NCBI RefSeq assembly: GCF_002165135.1
Contig: NZ_NFZQ01000007.1
Span: 62,001 to 126,000 of the forward strand
Reading direction: 5' to 3'
DNA from: Pseudomonas sp. SID14000
GTDB taxonomy: Bacteria > Pseudomonadota > Gammaproteobacteria > Pseudomonadales > Pseudomonadaceae
DNA: 64,000 nt
The notes beneath the pieces were generated by a model. It had not been told where the DNA came from, did no database searches, and saw nothing but the letters and a program-made list of their open reading frames with translations. The position numbers were made by a program, and so were the translations under genes. Each line of letters begins with the position of its first letter. The stretch's first letter is position 1. Of this stretch, positions 47,156 through 57,221 are shown one piece after another.

Positions 47156-48060
47156 GCGTGGCCTTGCTGACCGTGGCCGGCGTGGCCCTGGATGCCTTGC
47201 TGGGCGAACCGCAGCGGCGCCACCCGCTGGTGGCCTTCGGCAATATGGCCAGTAACCTCGAGCGCCGCCTGAATGCCGGTGGGCGCGGCTGGCGCAGCCA
47301 CGGGGTGAGCGCGTGGTTCCTGGCCGTGGTGCCGCTTACCCTGGTAGCGCTGATCCTGTCCTGGCTGCCGTACATCGGCTGGCTGGTTGACGTGCTGGCA
47401 CTGTACTGCGCCGTCGGGCTGCGCAGCCTGGGCGAACACGTGTTGCCGGTGGCCAGTGCCTTGCGCCAGGGCGACCTGCAGGAAGCGCGGCGCCGCGTGG
47501 GCTACCTGGTCAGCCGCGAAACCCGCGAGCTGGACGAGCCCGCCGTTGCCCGGGCTGCCACCGAATCGGTGCTGGAGAACGGCAGCGACGCGGTATTCGC
47601 CGCGCTGTTCTGGTTCGTGGTGGCCGGCGCGCCGGGCGTGGCGCTGTACCGCCTGAGCAACACCCTGGATGCCATGTGGGGCTACCGCAACGAACGCTTC
47701 GAACGCTTCGGCTGGTGCGCGGCGCGCGTCGACGATGTGCTCAACTATATTCCCGCCAGGCTGGTGGCGTTGACCTACGCGCTGCTGGGCAAGACCCGCC
47801 TGGCCCTGGCCTGTTGGCGCAAGCAGGGCCCACTGTGGGACAGCCCCAATGCCGGGCCGGTGATGGCCGCCGGTGCTGGCGCGTTGGGGGTGGAGCTCGG
47901 TGGCCCGGCGGTGTACCACGGCGAACTGCATGAGCGGCCACGCCTGGGTGACGGGCCAATGGCCGACGCCGACGCCATCGAGCGTGGCTGGAGCCTGGTG
48001 CAGCGCGGCGTGTGGCTGTGGCTGCTGGTGATCTGCCTAGGGGCCTATATCAATGCTTGA
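47152..48060 (+). CDS. cobD: Adenosylcobinamide-phosphate synthase
   Basis: Membrane enzyme (CbiB type) that joins aminopropanol phosphate to cobyric acid; 302 aa. Signature [21 protein letters not shown] at the start and several membrane helices, with [22 protein letters not shown] near residue 122 and [17 protein letters not shown] near 164. The ATG overlaps the bluB stop by 4 bp. Confidence 0.94.
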   Translation: MSVALLTVAGVALDALLGEPQRRHPLVAFGNMASNLERRLNAGGRGWRSHGVSAWFLAVVPLTLVALILSWLPYIGWLVDVLALYCAVGLRSLGEHVLPVASALRQGDLQEARRRVGYLVSRETRELDEPAVARAATESVLENGSDAVFAALFWFVVAGAPGVALYRLSNTLDAMWGYRNERFERFGWCAARVDDVLNYIPARLVALTYALLGKTRLALACWRKQGPLWDSPNAGPVMAAGAGALGVELGGPAVYHGELHERPRLGDGPMADADAIERGWSLVQRGVWLWLLVICLGAYINA

Positions 48061-49045
48061 ACACGGAGGCCGCCTGCTGCGGGCGGTACGGCAATACGGC
48101 ATCGCCCGTGAGCAGTGGCTCGATCTGTCCAGCGGCATTGCGCCATGGCCTTTCCCGATTCCACCGATTCCCATGGAGGCCTGGGCTCGCCTGCCGGAGA
48201 CGGAGGATGGCCTGGAGGACGCCGCGCGCGCGTATTACGGCGTCCGCCAATTGCTGCCGGTGGCCGGTTCCCAGGCTGCGATCCAGGCTTTGCCGCTGTT
48301 GCGCGCAGCCGGCCGGGTTGGGGTGCTGACGCCGTGCTATGCCGAGCACCCATACGCCTGGCAACGGGCGGGGCACCAGTTGCTGGAACTGGACGAAGAG
48401 CAGGTCGAGGCGACGCTCGACAGCCTCGACGTGCTGGTGCTGGTCAACCCCAACAATCCCACCGGCCGCCGGGTGCCGCGTGAACGCCTGCTGGATTGGC
48501 ACGCACGCCTGGCCGCCCGTGGTGGCTGGCTGCTGGTCGATGAAGCGTTCATGGACAACACCCCGGCGGATGGCGTGGTCGATTGTGCCGAGCGCCCGGG
48601 GCTGATCGTGCTGCGCTCGTTCGGCAAGTTCTTCGGCCTGGCCGGTGTGCGTCTGGGGTTCGTTGCCGCCGAACGCAGCCTGCTGCTGCGTCTGGCTGAG
48701 TTGCTCGGCCCTTGGACCGTCAATGGCCCGACCCGGGTGCTGGCCCAGGCCAGCCTGGCCGACTACGCCGCCCAGTGTGTGCAGGTCGAGCGCTGTGCTG
48801 CCGCCAGCCAGCGGCTGGCTATGCTGTTGCGCAGCGCCGGCCTGGCGCCCAGCGGCGGTTGCGACCTGTTCCAGTACGTGCGCAGCGAGCATGCTGCGCA
48901 ACTGCATGACTTTCTCGCCCGCCGCGGCATCCTGGTGCGCCTGTTCGAGCAGCCGGCGGCGGTACGCTTTGGGCTGCCTGCCTGTGTGGCGGACGAACAG
49001 CGCCTGGCCCAGGCCCTGGCGGCTTATAAAAAGGAAACGGCATGA
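48053..49045 (+). CDS. cobC: Threonine-phosphate decarboxylase-type aminotransferase
   Basis: PLP enzyme providing (R)-1-aminopropan-2-yl phosphate, named cobC in Pseudomonas (CobD in Salmonella); 330 aa. It begins [28 protein letters not shown] near residue 134 and [17 protein letters not shown] near 187 (the Lys being the PLP anchor) define the fold. It overlaps cobD by 8 bp and cobQ by 4 bp. Confidence 0.94.
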   Translation: MLEHGGRLLRAVRQYGIAREQWLDLSSGIAPWPFPIPPIPMEAWARLPETEDGLEDAARAYYGVRQLLPVAGSQAAIQALPLLRAAGRVGVLTPCYAEHPYAWQRAGHQLLELDEEQVEATLDSLDVLVLVNPNNPTGRRVPRERLLDWHARLAARGGWLLVDEAFMDNTPADGVVDCAERPGLIVLRSFGKFFGLAGVRLGFVAAERSLLLRLAELLGPWTVNGPTRVLAQASLADYAAQCVQVERCAAASQRLAMLLRSAGLAPSGGCDLFQYVRSEHAAQLHDFLARRGILVRLFEQPAAVRFGLPACVADEQRLAQALAAYKKETA

Positions 49046-50496
49046 CCACCCTCATGGTGCAAGGCACCACCTCAGACGCCGGCAAGAGCACCCTGGTGAC
49101 CGCGCTGTGCCGCTGGCTGTTGCGCCAGGGCGTCGGCGTGGTGCCGTTCAAGCCACAGAACATGGCACTGAACAGCGCGGTGACCGCTGATGGCGGTGAA
49201 ATCGGCCGGGCCCAGGCGGTGCAGGCCCAGGCTTGCCGGCTGGAACCGCACACCGACATGAACCCGGTGCTGCTCAAGCCCAACAGCGATACCGGCGCCC
49301 AGGTGATCATCCATGGCCGTGCTGTCACCAGCATGAATGCGGTGGCCTACCACGACTACAAGGCCATCGCCATGCAGGCGGTACTAGCCTCGCACCAGCG
49401 CCTGAGCACTGCCTGGCCGGTGGTGATGGTCGAAGGCGCGGGGTCGCCGGCGGAGATCAACCTGCGTGCCGGTGACATCGCCAACATGGGCTTTGCCGAA
49501 GCGGTGGACTGCCCGGTGATTCTGGTCGCCGACATCAATCGCGGTGGCGTGTTCGCCCATCTGGTAGGCACGCTGGAGCTGCTGTCGCCCAGTGAGCAGG
49601 CGCGGGTCAAAGGCTTTGTCATCAACCGCTTCCGCGGCGACATCGCCTTGCTGCAGCCGGGGCTGGACTGGCTGGAGCAGCGCACCGGCAAACCGGTGCT
49701 GGGTGTGCTGCCATATGTCACTGACCTGCATCTGGAGGCCGAAGACGGCATCGATGTGCGCCAGGGGGCGAAGACCGAGCGCGTGCTCAAGGTGATCGTC
49801 CCGGTGTTGCCGCGTATCAGCAACCACACCGACTTCGACCCACTGCGCCTGCACCCGCAGGTGGACCTGCAGTTCATCGGCCCGGGCCAGACGATCCCGG
49901 CCGCCGACCTGATCATCCTGCCGGGTTCCAAGAGTGTGCGCAGTGACCTGGTACAACTGCGTGAACGCGGCTGGGACAAGGCCATCGACCGGCACCTGCG
50001 TTATGGCGGCAAGCTGATCGGTATCTGCGGTGGCCTGCAAATGCTGGGCCGCGAAGTGCATGACCCGCTTGGTCTTGAAGGGGCCGCTGGCTCCAGCCCG
50101 GGGCTTGGCCTGCTCGATTACGCCACGGTGCTCGAAGCCGAGAAGCAACTGCGCAACGTTGCCGGCACACTGAGCCTCGAAGCAGTCCCGGTTGCCGGTT
50201 ATGAAATTCATGCCGGCGTCACCACGGGGCCTGCCTTGGAGAGGCCTGCCGTACAACTTGTCGATGGCCGTTGCGATGGTGCTGTCAGCGCCGATGGCCA
50301 GATAGTTGCTACCTATCTGCACGGCCTGTTCGAAGGCAGCCAGTCGTGCGCGGCGCTGCTGCGCTGGGCTGGCCTGGAGGATGTGCAGACCGTCGATTAC
50401 CAGGCCCTGCGCGAACGCGATATCGAGCGCCTGGCCGATCTGGTGGAAAAGCACCTGGACACCGCGCGGTTGCGCCAACTCTGTGGGGTGGCCTGA
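49042..50496 (+). CDS. cobQ: Cobyric acid synthase
   Basis: Amidates side chains b, d, e and g; 484 aa. N-terminal ATPase region with [22 protein letters not shown] and [13 protein letters not shown], then a glutaminase with [12 protein letters not shown] near residue 293 and [13 protein letters not shown] near 325 carrying the catalytic Cys. The C-terminus has YEIHAGVT. Overlaps cobC by 4 bp; cobP follows after 1 bp. Confidence 0.96.
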   Translation: MTTLMVQGTTSDAGKSTLVTALCRWLLRQGVGVVPFKPQNMALNSAVTADGGEIGRAQAVQAQACRLEPHTDMNPVLLKPNSDTGAQVIIHGRAVTSMNAVAYHDYKAIAMQAVLASHQRLSTAWPVVMVEGAGSPAEINLRAGDIANMGFAEAVDCPVILVADINRGGVFAHLVGTLELLSPSEQARVKGFVINRFRGDIALLQPGLDWLEQRTGKPVLGVLPYVTDLHLEAEDGIDVRQGAKTERVLKVIVPVLPRISNHTDFDPLRLHPQVDLQFIGPGQTIPAADLIILPGSKSVRSDLVQLRERGWDKAIDRHLRYGGKLIGICGGLQMLGREVHDPLGLEGAAGSSPGLGLLDYATVLEAEKQLRNVAGTLSLEAVPVAGYEIHAGVTTGPALERPAVQLVDGRCDGAVSADGQIVATYLHGLFEGSQSCAALLRWAGLEDVQTVDYQALRERDIERLADLVEKHLDTARLRQLCGVA

Positions 50497-50497
50497 C

Positions 50498-51019
50498 ATG
50501 CTCAACCTGATCCTCGGCGGCGCCCGCTCGGGCAAGAGCCGCCTGGCTGAACAGCTGGCCTGCGCCAGTGGCCTGCCGGTGACCTACATCGCCACCAGCC
50601 AGCCGCTGGATGGTGAAATGAACGAACGTGTGTTGCTGCACCGCCAGCGTCGCCCCGATGACTGGGGGTTGGTCGAAGAACCCCTGGCCCTGGCCGCGGT
50701 ACTGCGCGCCGAAGCGGCCGAAGGGCGCTGCCTGCTGGTGGATTGCCTGACCCTGTGGCTGACCAACCTCCTGATGCTCGAAGACGACCAGCGCCTGGCC
50801 GAGGAGCGTGATGCGCTGCTGGCCTGCCTGGAACAGTTGCCGGGCACGGTCATCCTGGTCAGTAACGAAACCGGCCTGGGCATCGTGCCCATGGGCGAGC
50901 TGACCCGGCGCTATGTCGACCTGGCCGGCTGGCTGCACCAGGCCGTGGCTGAGCGCTGTCAGCGTGTGGTGCTGACGGTGGCAGGGTTGCCCTTGATGTT
51001 GAAAGGACCTGCTTTGTGA
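50498..51019 (+). CDS. cobP: Adenosylcobinamide kinase/guanylyltransferase
   Basis: Bifunctional activation of cobinamide to GDP-cobinamide; 173 aa (CobU in Salmonella). P-loop GGARSGKSRLAEQLA near residue 7, the guanylylated His in LLHRQRRPDDW near 50, and LLVDCLTLWLTNLL and NETGLGIVPMGELTRRYVD further on. Last gene before the inverted-repeat element that separates it from cobU. Confidence 0.95.
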   Translation: MLNLILGGARSGKSRLAEQLACASGLPVTYIATSQPLDGEMNERVLLHRQRRPDDWGLVEEPLALAAVLRAEAAEGRCLLVDCLTLWLTNLLMLEDDQRLAEERDALLACLEQLPGTVILVSNETGLGIVPMGELTRRYVDLAGWLHQAVAERCQRVVLTVAGLPLMLKGPAL

Positions 51020-51086
51020 GGGTGGGGGTGGGTTCAAGATTGTATCGGGGCGTACAGGTGCCTGCCTTGGGTTGTGTGGCGCCTGG

Positions 51087-51340
51087 GAGATCGAGCGCCG
51101 CCCGCGCGGCGCTTCGCGGCACAAGGCCGCTCCCACATCTGTTTCGGGCCAGTTACTCCTGTAAGGTCTCCTCTATCCGCCTTGTTTGTTCCATTCGATA
51201 TCGAAGGGGTGCAGTTGCTCTTCATCCATCTCCAGCCATGCACCAAGGCTGCAACCCACCTGGCACAGGAATAATTGGCCCGAAACAGATGTGGGAGCGG
51301 CCTTGTGCCGCGAAGCGCCGCGCGGGCGGCGCTCGATCTC
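51087..51340. repeat. 67-bp-arm inverted-repeat element, copy 3
   Basis: Arms 51087-51153 and 51274-51340 around a 120-bp core, filling most of the 403-bp gap between cobP and cobU. The core holds CCGCCTTGTTTGTTCCATTCG then GCACCAAGGCTGCAACCCACC, the reverse complement of copy 2. It lies inside the cobalamin operon; no promoter or terminator with a T tract is evident in it, although the arms would form a very stable hairpin in the message. Confidence 0.88.
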
Positions 51341-51422
51341 AAGAGCGCAGAAGATCTCCAGCCAAGCACCTGCCAGCCCCACCACGCACTAATAACCCCC
51401 ATTACCCAACCCGAACAGGCCC

Positions 51423-52484
51423 ATGACCATGACCCAACCCTGGTGGCAAACCCCCTGCCAACCCCTCGACAACGCCGCCATGGACCAGGCCCGCGCCCGT
51501 CAGCAGCAGCTGACCAAGCCTGCCGGTTCGCTCGGCCAGCTGGAAGGCCTGGCCATTCAGCTGGCTGGCCTGCAGGGGCGTGAGCGGCCAACGCTGGATC
51601 ACGCCGCAATCAGCATATTTGCTGGTGATCACGGTGTGGTCGAGGAAGGCATCTCGGCCTACCCGCAAGCGGTGACCGGGCAGATGCTGCGCAACTTCGT
51701 CGGCGGTGGCGCGGCGATCAGCGTGCTGGCGCGCCAACTGCAGGCAAGCCTGGAAGTGGTCGACCTGGGCACCATCGACCCGCACCTGGAACTGCCTGGC
51801 GTGCGCCATCTGCGCCTGGGCGCCGGTACCGCCAACTTCGCCCGCCAACCAGCGATGACCGAGGGCCAGCTGCAGGCCGCTCTGCAGGCTGGTCGCGATA
51901 GTGCCCTGCGCGCCGCCGAACAGGGTGCGCAGCTGTTCATCGGTGGCGAGATGGGTATCGGCAACACCACGGCTGCGGCAGCCCTGGCCAGCGTCCTGCT
52001 GGGCTGCCCGCCAGCTGAATTGAGTGGCCCGGGTACCGGCCTGGACCGGGCCGGGGTGCGGCACAAGGCCGAGGTCATCGAGCGAGCGTTGAACAAGCAT
52101 GGCCTGTGCGCCGACGATCCAGTGCGGGCTCTGGGCTGTGTCGGTGGTTTCGAGATCGCTGCCTTGACCGGTGCTTACATAGGCTGCGCGCAGGCGGGTA
52201 TCGCGGTGTTGGTGGACGGCTTCATCTGCAGCGTCGCCGCGCTGTTGGCGGTGCGCCTCAACCCGCAGTGCCGGGCTTGGCTGCTGTTCGCCCACCAAGG
52301 TGCAGAGCCTGGGCACAAAGCCTTGCTCGACGCGTTGCAGGCCGAGCCGTTGCTTGCCCTGGGCCTGCGCCTGGGCGAGGGCAGTGGGGCTGCCCTGGCC
52401 GTGCCACTGTTGCGCCTGGCGTGTGCGTTGCACGGGCAGATGGCGACCTTCGCCGAGGCTGCGGTGGCGGACCGCCCGGCATGA
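51423..52484 (+). CDS. cobU: Nicotinate-nucleotide-dimethylbenzimidazole phosphoribosyltransferase
   Basis: Activates the lower ligand to alpha-ribazole phosphate; 353 aa (CobT in Salmonella; cobU in Pseudomonas naming). Signatures: [18 protein letters not shown] near residue 32, [18 protein letters not shown] near 65, [17 protein letters not shown] near 173 and the catalytic Glu in [12 protein letters not shown]. The ATG at 51429 is a possible alternative start. Overlaps the next gene by 4 bp. Confidence 0.95.
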   Translation: MTMTQPWWQTPCQPLDNAAMDQARARQQQLTKPAGSLGQLEGLAIQLAGLQGRERPTLDHAAISIFAGDHGVVEEGISAYPQAVTGQMLRNFVGGGAAISVLARQLQASLEVVDLGTIDPHLELPGVRHLRLGAGTANFARQPAMTEGQLQAALQAGRDSALRAAEQGAQLFIGGEMGIGNTTAAAALASVLLGCPPAELSGPGTGLDRAGVRHKAEVIERALNKHGLCADDPVRALGCVGGFEIAALTGAYIGCAQAGIAVLVDGFICSVAALLAVRLNPQCRAWLLFAHQGAEPGHKALLDALQAEPLLALGLRLGEGSGAALAVPLLRLACALHGQMATFAEAAVADRPA

Positions 52485-53047
52485 TCCTCGACCTGCTGCG
52501 CCATGGTGAAACGGAGCAGGGCGGCCTGCGTGGCAGCCTTGATGATGCCCTGACCGACAAGGGCTGGGCGCAGATGCGTAGCGCCGTGGCCGAGGCCGGC
52601 CCGTGGGAGGTGCTGGTCACTTCGCCGCTGCAACGCTGTGCGCGTTTTGCCGAGGAACTGGGCGAGCAGTTGAACTTGCCCGTACAGCGCGAGGCGGCGT
52701 TTCAGGAGCTGCATTTTGGTGACTGGGAGGGCCGTAGTGCGGCGCAGATCATGGAAGACCAGGCAGATGCGCTGGGGCGCTTCTGGGCGGACCCATACGC
52801 GTTCACGCCGCCCAATGGCGAGCCGGTCGAGGCGTTCGCCGAGCGTGTGCTGGCAGCTGTCGAGCGCCTGAAACGTCAGCATGCCGGCAAACGTGTCCTG
52901 TTGGTCACCCATGGCGGCGTGATGCGGCTGCTGCTGGCCCGTGCCCGTGGCTTGCCGAGGGCGCAATTGCTGCAGGTTGAAGTCTGCCACGCTGCATTGA
53001 TGCGACTGGTGCCGGGTGGCGACGGCCAGTGGGTCGAGGGGCGCTGA
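52481..53047 (+). CDS. Alpha-ribazole phosphatase (histidine phosphatase)
   Basis: 188 aa. Histidine-phosphatase RHG motif at [11 protein letters not shown] near residue 5, second Arg in [14 protein letters not shown], Glu in [12 protein letters not shown] and the late His in [12 protein letters not shown]. By position and fold it removes the phosphate from alpha-ribazole phosphate (CobC in Salmonella). Overlaps the end of the upstream gene by 4 bp; cobV follows after 1 bp. Confidence 0.9.
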   Translation: MILDLLRHGETEQGGLRGSLDDALTDKGWAQMRSAVAEAGPWEVLVTSPLQRCARFAEELGEQLNLPVQREAAFQELHFGDWEGRSAAQIMEDQADALGRFWADPYAFTPPNGEPVEAFAERVLAAVERLKRQHAGKRVLLVTHGGVMRLLLARARGLPRAQLLQVEVCHAALMRLVPGGDGQWVEGR

Positions 53048-53048
53048 G

Positions 53049-53780
53049 ATGTTGCCGTTGTGGATTGCCTTGCAGTTTCTCAGTAGCCTGCCGGTGAGTC
53101 TGCCGGGGATGCCGGCCCCGCGCGAGGTGGGGCGTTCGCTGCTCTGCTACCCGCTGATCGGGTTGCTGTTCGGCCTGTTGCTATGGCTGGCCAGCCATTT
53201 CCTACAAGACACGCCGGCGCCGCTGCACGCGGCCGTGCTGCTGACATTGTGGGTCTTGCTCAGTGGCGCCTTGCACCTAGATGGGCTGGCGGACAGTGCC
53301 GACGCTTGGCTGGGCGGTTTCGGTGACCGCGAACGTACTCTGCAGATCATGAAAGACCCGCGTAGCGGGCCAATTGCCGTGGTCACTCTGGTGTTGGTGC
53401 TGTTGCTGAAGTTCTGCGCCTTGTGGGTGCTGGTCGAGCAGGGTGTCGGTGCGCAGTTGCTACTGGCACCGTTGATCGGGCGGGCGGCAATGCTTGGGCT
53501 GTTCCTGAGTACGCCTTATGTGCGACAGGGTGGTTTGGGGCAGGCGCTGGCCGAGCACCTGCCCCGGCGTGTGGCCTGGTGGGTGTTGCTGGGTTGTGTG
53601 CTCTTCTGCCTGGTCCTGGGCGGGTGGATCGTGGTGCTGGCGTTGGCAGTGTTTGCCTGGTTGCGGCACCTGATGTGCCGGCGCCTGGGTGGGACTACCG
53701 GCGATACCGCTGGTGCAATGCTGGAATTGCTCGAACTGGCCGTGGTGCTGGGGTTGGCGTTGGGCCTTGCTCAACTCTAG
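53049..53780 (+). CDS. cobV: Adenosylcobinamide-GDP ribazoletransferase (cobalamin synthase)
   Basis: Membrane enzyme joining GDP-cobinamide to alpha-ribazole; 243 aa, about six helices (CobS in Salmonella). Conserved acidic motif ALHLDGLADSADAWLGGFGDRERTLQ is split over residues 75-102, followed by IMKDPRSGPIAV and the late RRLGGTTGDTAGAMLELLEL. Last gene of the cobalamin operon. Confidence 0.95.
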   Translation: MLPLWIALQFLSSLPVSLPGMPAPREVGRSLLCYPLIGLLFGLLLWLASHFLQDTPAPLHAAVLLTLWVLLSGALHLDGLADSADAWLGGFGDRERTLQIMKDPRSGPIAVVTLVLVLLLKFCALWVLVEQGVGAQLLLAPLIGRAAMLGLFLSTPYVRQGGLGQALAEHLPRRVAWWVLLGCVLFCLVLGGWIVVLALAVFAWLRHLMCRRLGGTTGDTAGAMLELLELAVVLGLALGLAQL

Positions 53781-53792
53781 AAGGTGGCGCGA

Positions 53793-54150
53793 TCCCTGTG
53801 GGAGCGGGCTTGCCCTAATGCCAGTCAGTTAAGCGATTTGGGGCCGCTTTGCGGCCCATCGCCGGCAAGCCAGGCTCTCATAGAACAACACATGACTCAT
53901 TGGTTCAGTGAGGTTCTGTAGGAGCAGCCTTGTGCTGCGAAGAGGCCGGTACTGACAAAGCCTGTCTGTTGCTTGTGCCGGCCTCTTCGCAGCACAAGGC
54001 TGCTCCTACAAAGGACGCGTCAAACGAGCGATATTTGTTCTCTGCGCGACAGCGCAGCCCAAAAGGGTTGGGCGATCTCCCACAGGTACGGCGCAGACCT
54101 CAAGATTTTCGCGGTCCCTGTGGGAGCCCGGCTTGCCGGCGATGGGCTGC
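53793..54150. repeat. Cluster of REP-like palindromes after cobV
   Basis: The 528-bp gap 53781-54308 holds a degenerate REP with an internal GGGCCGC-TTT-GCGGCCC stem (53841-53857), a perfect 33-bp inverted repeat (53917-53949 and 53978-54010; TGTAGGAGCAGCC type arms) and a third GTGGGAGCC-type REP half near 54118-54150. No T-tract terminator is seen for the cobalamin operon; one of these stems may serve. About 160 bp before the GH5 gene show no recognisable feature besides its ribosome-binding site. Confidence 0.8.
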
Positions 54151-54308
54151 GCAGCAGCTCCAATGAGAGACCGCGCAAGCAGGATGTTTCTGTAGGGGCT
54201 TTCTGAGCCCAACGTGCCGGCAAATTCCTGAAAAAACTCAGCAAGAAGCGGCATCTAGTCACTGGCGTATGCTTGCCCCTCCGCTAACTGTCGAGGAGTG
54301 TTCGCACC

Positions 54309-55490
54309 ATGCGTCATGTCATTCTCGCCGCGCTGTTGTTGGCCATGGGGCCTGCTGCCATGGCAGCCGATCTCATGGCTTTCTGGAACACTCCCCGCCA
54401 TGGCGGCAACAGCTTCAACCGGCTGCCACCTGACCAAGCCTACTTCGACGCCTTGAGCGGTTATGGCGCGACCTGGGTGCGGCTGTCCTACGATAAATGG
54501 CAGCCGGCGGAACGCGATTTCCTCCTCGGCGATGCCGATGCCTACCAAGGCCTGCCTGCCGCCGACCTAGCCACGCTGCGAGCCACCCTCGACCGTGCCC
54601 ATCAGGCCGGCCTCAAGGTGGTCATCGCACCGCTTTCGCTGCCCGGCATGCGCTGGTCGCAAAACAACCACGGCCAGTTCGACGACCGTCTCTGGCAAGA
54701 CAAGCGCTACTGGGTGCAGGCTGCGGCCTTCTGGCGGGATCTGGCGCGTGAGCTGAAAGGCCACCCGGCCATCGCCGCCTACAACCTGGTCAATGAGCCC
54801 GCCCCGGAGAAGCAAGGTGGCCTGGCCGAGCATGCCGACCTTGGGCAAATGCAGCAGTGGTATGCACGGCAGCAGGGCGGTGCGCGTGATCTGCCCGCCC
54901 TGTATCGGCAACTGATAGCGGCCATTCGCGAGCAGGACGCGGATACGCCGATCATGCTCGATGCCGGCTGGTTCGCCGCCGCTGACGCTTTCGGTTACTG
55001 GCCGGCACCTCTGGAAGACCAGCGGGTGCTATACAGCGTGCATATGTACGAACCCTATCTGGTGACCAGTGCACCGAACATGACGCGCAAGCAACCCATC
55101 GCCTATCCCGGCCCGGCACCGTTCGCAGGGCAGACACAGCGGTGGGATGGCCAGCGTGTGGCGCAATACCTGCGTCAGCCGCTGGACTGGGCCGAGGCCA
55201 TGAAGGTTCCCCGCTCGCGCCTGGTGGTGGGCGAGTTTGGCTGCATGCGCAGATTGCCGGGGTGCCGGCAATACCTGGAAGACGTGCTCAGCGTGCTCGA
55301 TCGCCACCGGTTGCACTGGGCCTTCTACAGCTTTCGTGAAGATAGCTGGGATGGCATGGACTACGAACTGGGCTCGGCCAAGGTGCCGTGGCGCTACTGG
55401 CAGGCCATCGAGCAGGGCGCTGCAGACCCGCTGCCGCGCAAGGCTACGATGGAGTTCGAGCCGATTCGCAGGCGCTTGAACCCGGGCTGA
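54309..55490 (+). CDS. Cellulase-type (GH5-like) glycoside hydrolase
   Basis: 393 aa with a signal peptide (MRHVILAALLLAMGPAAMA), so exported. TIM-barrel signatures of GH5: YNLVNEPAPEKQ with the acid/base Glu at about residue 163, and VVGEFGCMRR with the nucleophile Glu at about 309; SVHMYEPYL lies between. The substrate (beta-glucan, mannan or another) cannot be told. It stands alone, preceded by GAGGAG. Confidence 0.82.
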   Translation: MRHVILAALLLAMGPAAMAADLMAFWNTPRHGGNSFNRLPPDQAYFDALSGYGATWVRLSYDKWQPAERDFLLGDADAYQGLPAADLATLRATLDRAHQAGLKVVIAPLSLPGMRWSQNNHGQFDDRLWQDKRYWVQAAAFWRDLARELKGHPAIAAYNLVNEPAPEKQGGLAEHADLGQMQQWYARQQGGARDLPALYRQLIAAIREQDADTPIMLDAGWFAAADAFGYWPAPLEDQRVLYSVHMYEPYLVTSAPNMTRKQPIAYPGPAPFAGQTQRWDGQRVAQYLRQPLDWAEAMKVPRSRLVVGEFGCMRRLPGCRQYLEDVLSVLDRHRLHWAFYSFREDSWDGMDYELGSAKVPWRYWQAIEQGAADPLPRKATMEFEPIRRRLNPG

Positions 55491-55531
55491 CGTGGTGGGC
55501 AGTCGTGAAATCTCTTGCAACACACATGAAG

Positions 55532-55545
55532 CGGGTATATACACG
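55532..55545. promoter_or_regulatory. Operator-like palindrome before marR
   Basis: CGGGTATATACACG ends 5 bp before the MarR start codon, a one-mismatch version of the perfect palindrome upstream of the MFS gene (55973-55986). Likely autoregulatory site. Confidence 0.65.
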
Positions 55546-55550
55546 TATCC

Positions 55551-55955
55551 ATGTTGACCAGTGAATGCATCTGCACCCATCTGCGTCGGGCCGCCCGTGG
55601 GGTGAGCCGGCATTACGACGAGGCCCTTGCCGGCTTTGGGGTCAATGTCGCCCAGTTTTCCTTGTTGCGTCATCTGCAGCGGCTCGACCGCCCCAGTATC
55701 ACCACGCTGGCAGAGGCCATGGGCCTGGAGCGCAGCACCTTGGGCCGCAACCTGCGGGTGCTGGAGGCTGAAGGGCTGGTGGCCTTGGTCGATGGCGACG
55801 ACCAGCGCAACCGCGTGGTGCTGCTGACCGAGGCCGGTACGCAGCTGCTACGCGCTGCTCATCCTGCCTGGGAACAGGCCCAGGCCGAACTGGTGGAACG
55901 GCTGGGGGCAGGGCAGCGGGATGAACTGGTGCGTTTGCTGGATCAACTGGCTTGA
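55551..55955 (+). CDS. MarR-family transcriptional regulator
   Basis: 134 aa. Winged-helix features: SLLRHLQRLDRPSITTLAEAMGLERSTLGRNLRVLEAEGLV, with the wing DGDDQRNRVVLLTEAG, in residues 40-90. Known of the family: these are usually ligand-responsive repressors of neighbouring efflux or catabolic genes. The gene is followed at 63 bp by the MFS transporter, and closely related palindromes precede both genes, so it probably represses both. Confidence 0.88.
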   Translation: MLTSECICTHLRRAARGVSRHYDEALAGFGVNVAQFSLLRHLQRLDRPSITTLAEAMGLERSTLGRNLRVLEAEGLVALVDGDDQRNRVVLLTEAGTQLLRAAHPAWEQAQAELVERLGAGQRDELVRLLDQLA

Positions 55956-55972
55956 ATTGATACGACGATATG

Positions 55973-55986
55973 CGGGTATATACCCG
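55973..55986. promoter_or_regulatory. Operator-like palindrome before the MFS gene
   Basis: CGGGTATATACCCG, a perfect 14-bp palindrome 33 bp upstream of the MFS ATG at 56019. It is the best match to the site before marR. Confidence 0.7.
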
Positions 55987-56018
55987 TAAAACCTTGCGAT
56001 GTGCTGGAGATAACGACA

Positions 56019-57221
56019 ATGACTTCGGTGTGGCGAACCAGCGGGTGGGTATTGGTGGGGGCAGCGTTGATCCTGGCGCTATCCTTGGGGGTGCGGCACG
56101 GCTTCGGCCTGTTCCTGGCGCCGATGAGCGCCGACTTCGGCTGGGGGCGTGAGGTGTTCGCCTTTGCCATTGCCTTGCAGAACCTGATCTGGGGGCTTGC
56201 GCAGCCGTTCGCCGGCGCCCTGGCTGACCGCCTGGGCGCGGCGCGGGTGGTGATCATTGGCGGTATTCTCTACGCTGCCGGGTTGATGCTGATGGGCATG
56301 GCCGACTCGGCCTGGTCGTTGTCGCTGAGTGCCGGCTTGCTGATCGGCATCGGTCTGTCCGGTACCTCGTTCTCGGTCATCCTCGGTGTGGTCGGGCGTG
56401 CCGTGCCGGCGGAGAAGCGCAGCATGGCCATGGGCATTGCCAGCGCTGCCGGGTCTTTCGGCCAGTTCGCCATGTTGCCGGGCACCCTCGGCCTGATCCA
56501 GTGGTTGGGCTGGTCCGCAGCGTTGCTGGTGCTGGGGCTGATGGTGGCGCTGATCGTGCCTTTCGTGGGCCTGCTGCGCGACCGCCCGTTGCCCAGTCAT
56601 GGTGCCGAACAGACCTTGGGCCAGGCCCTGCGCGAGGCGTGCTCGCATTCCGGCTTCTGGTTGCTGGCGCTGGGCTTCTTCGTTTGTGGTTTCCAGGTGG
56701 TGTTCATTGGCGTGCACCTGCCGGCCTACCTGGTCGACCAGCACTTGGCTGCGACCACCGGCACTACGGTGCTGGCGTTGGTAGGTCTGTTCAATATCGT
56801 CGGTACCTTCACCGCCGGCTGGCTGGGCGGGCGCATGTCCAAGCCGCGCCTGCTGACCGGGTTGTACCTGCTGCGTGCGGTAGTGATCGTGCTGTTCCTC
56901 TGGGCGCCGGTGACTGAATTCAGTGCTTACCTGTTCGGCATCGCCATGGGCCTGCTGTGGCTGTCCACGGTGCCACTGACCAACGGCACCGTGGCCACGG
57001 TGTTCGGCGTGCGCAACCTGTCCATGCTTGGCGGTATCGTCTTCCTGTTCCACCAGCTGGGCGCCTTCCTGGGTGGCTGGTTGGGCGGGGTAGTGTATGA
57101 CCGTACCGGCAGCTACGACCTGGTCTGGCAGATTTCCATCCTGCTCAGCCTGCTGGCCGCCGCCCTCAGCTGGCCCGTGCGCGAACGCCCGGTCGCCCGC
57201 CTGCAGGCCCAGGCCGCATGA
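56019..57221 (+). CDS. MFS transporter
   Basis: 400 aa with twelve predicted membrane helices. The loop 2-3 motif appears as GALADRLGAARVVIIGG near residue 68. The start SLGVRHGFGLFLAPMSADFGWGREVF is typical of the monocarboxylate/oxalate-formate-like branch of the MFS. Substrate unknown. GGAG precedes the ATG at 56019; the alternative ATG at 56001 has no such site. Overlaps a 40-aa peptide gene by 4 bp. Confidence 0.88.
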   Translation: MTSVWRTSGWVLVGAALILALSLGVRHGFGLFLAPMSADFGWGREVFAFAIALQNLIWGLAQPFAGALADRLGAARVVIIGGILYAAGLMLMGMADSAWSLSLSAGLLIGIGLSGTSFSVILGVVGRAVPAEKRSMAMGIASAAGSFGQFAMLPGTLGLIQWLGWSAALLVLGLMVALIVPFVGLLRDRPLPSHGAEQTLGQALREACSHSGFWLLALGFFVCGFQVVFIGVHLPAYLVDQHLAATTGTTVLALVGLFNIVGTFTAGWLGGRMSKPRLLTGLYLLRAVVIVLFLWAPVTEFSAYLFGIAMGLLWLSTVPLTNGTVATVFGVRNLSMLGGIVFLFHQLGAFLGGWLGGVVYDRTGSYDLVWQISILLSLLAAALSWPVRERPVARLQAQAA

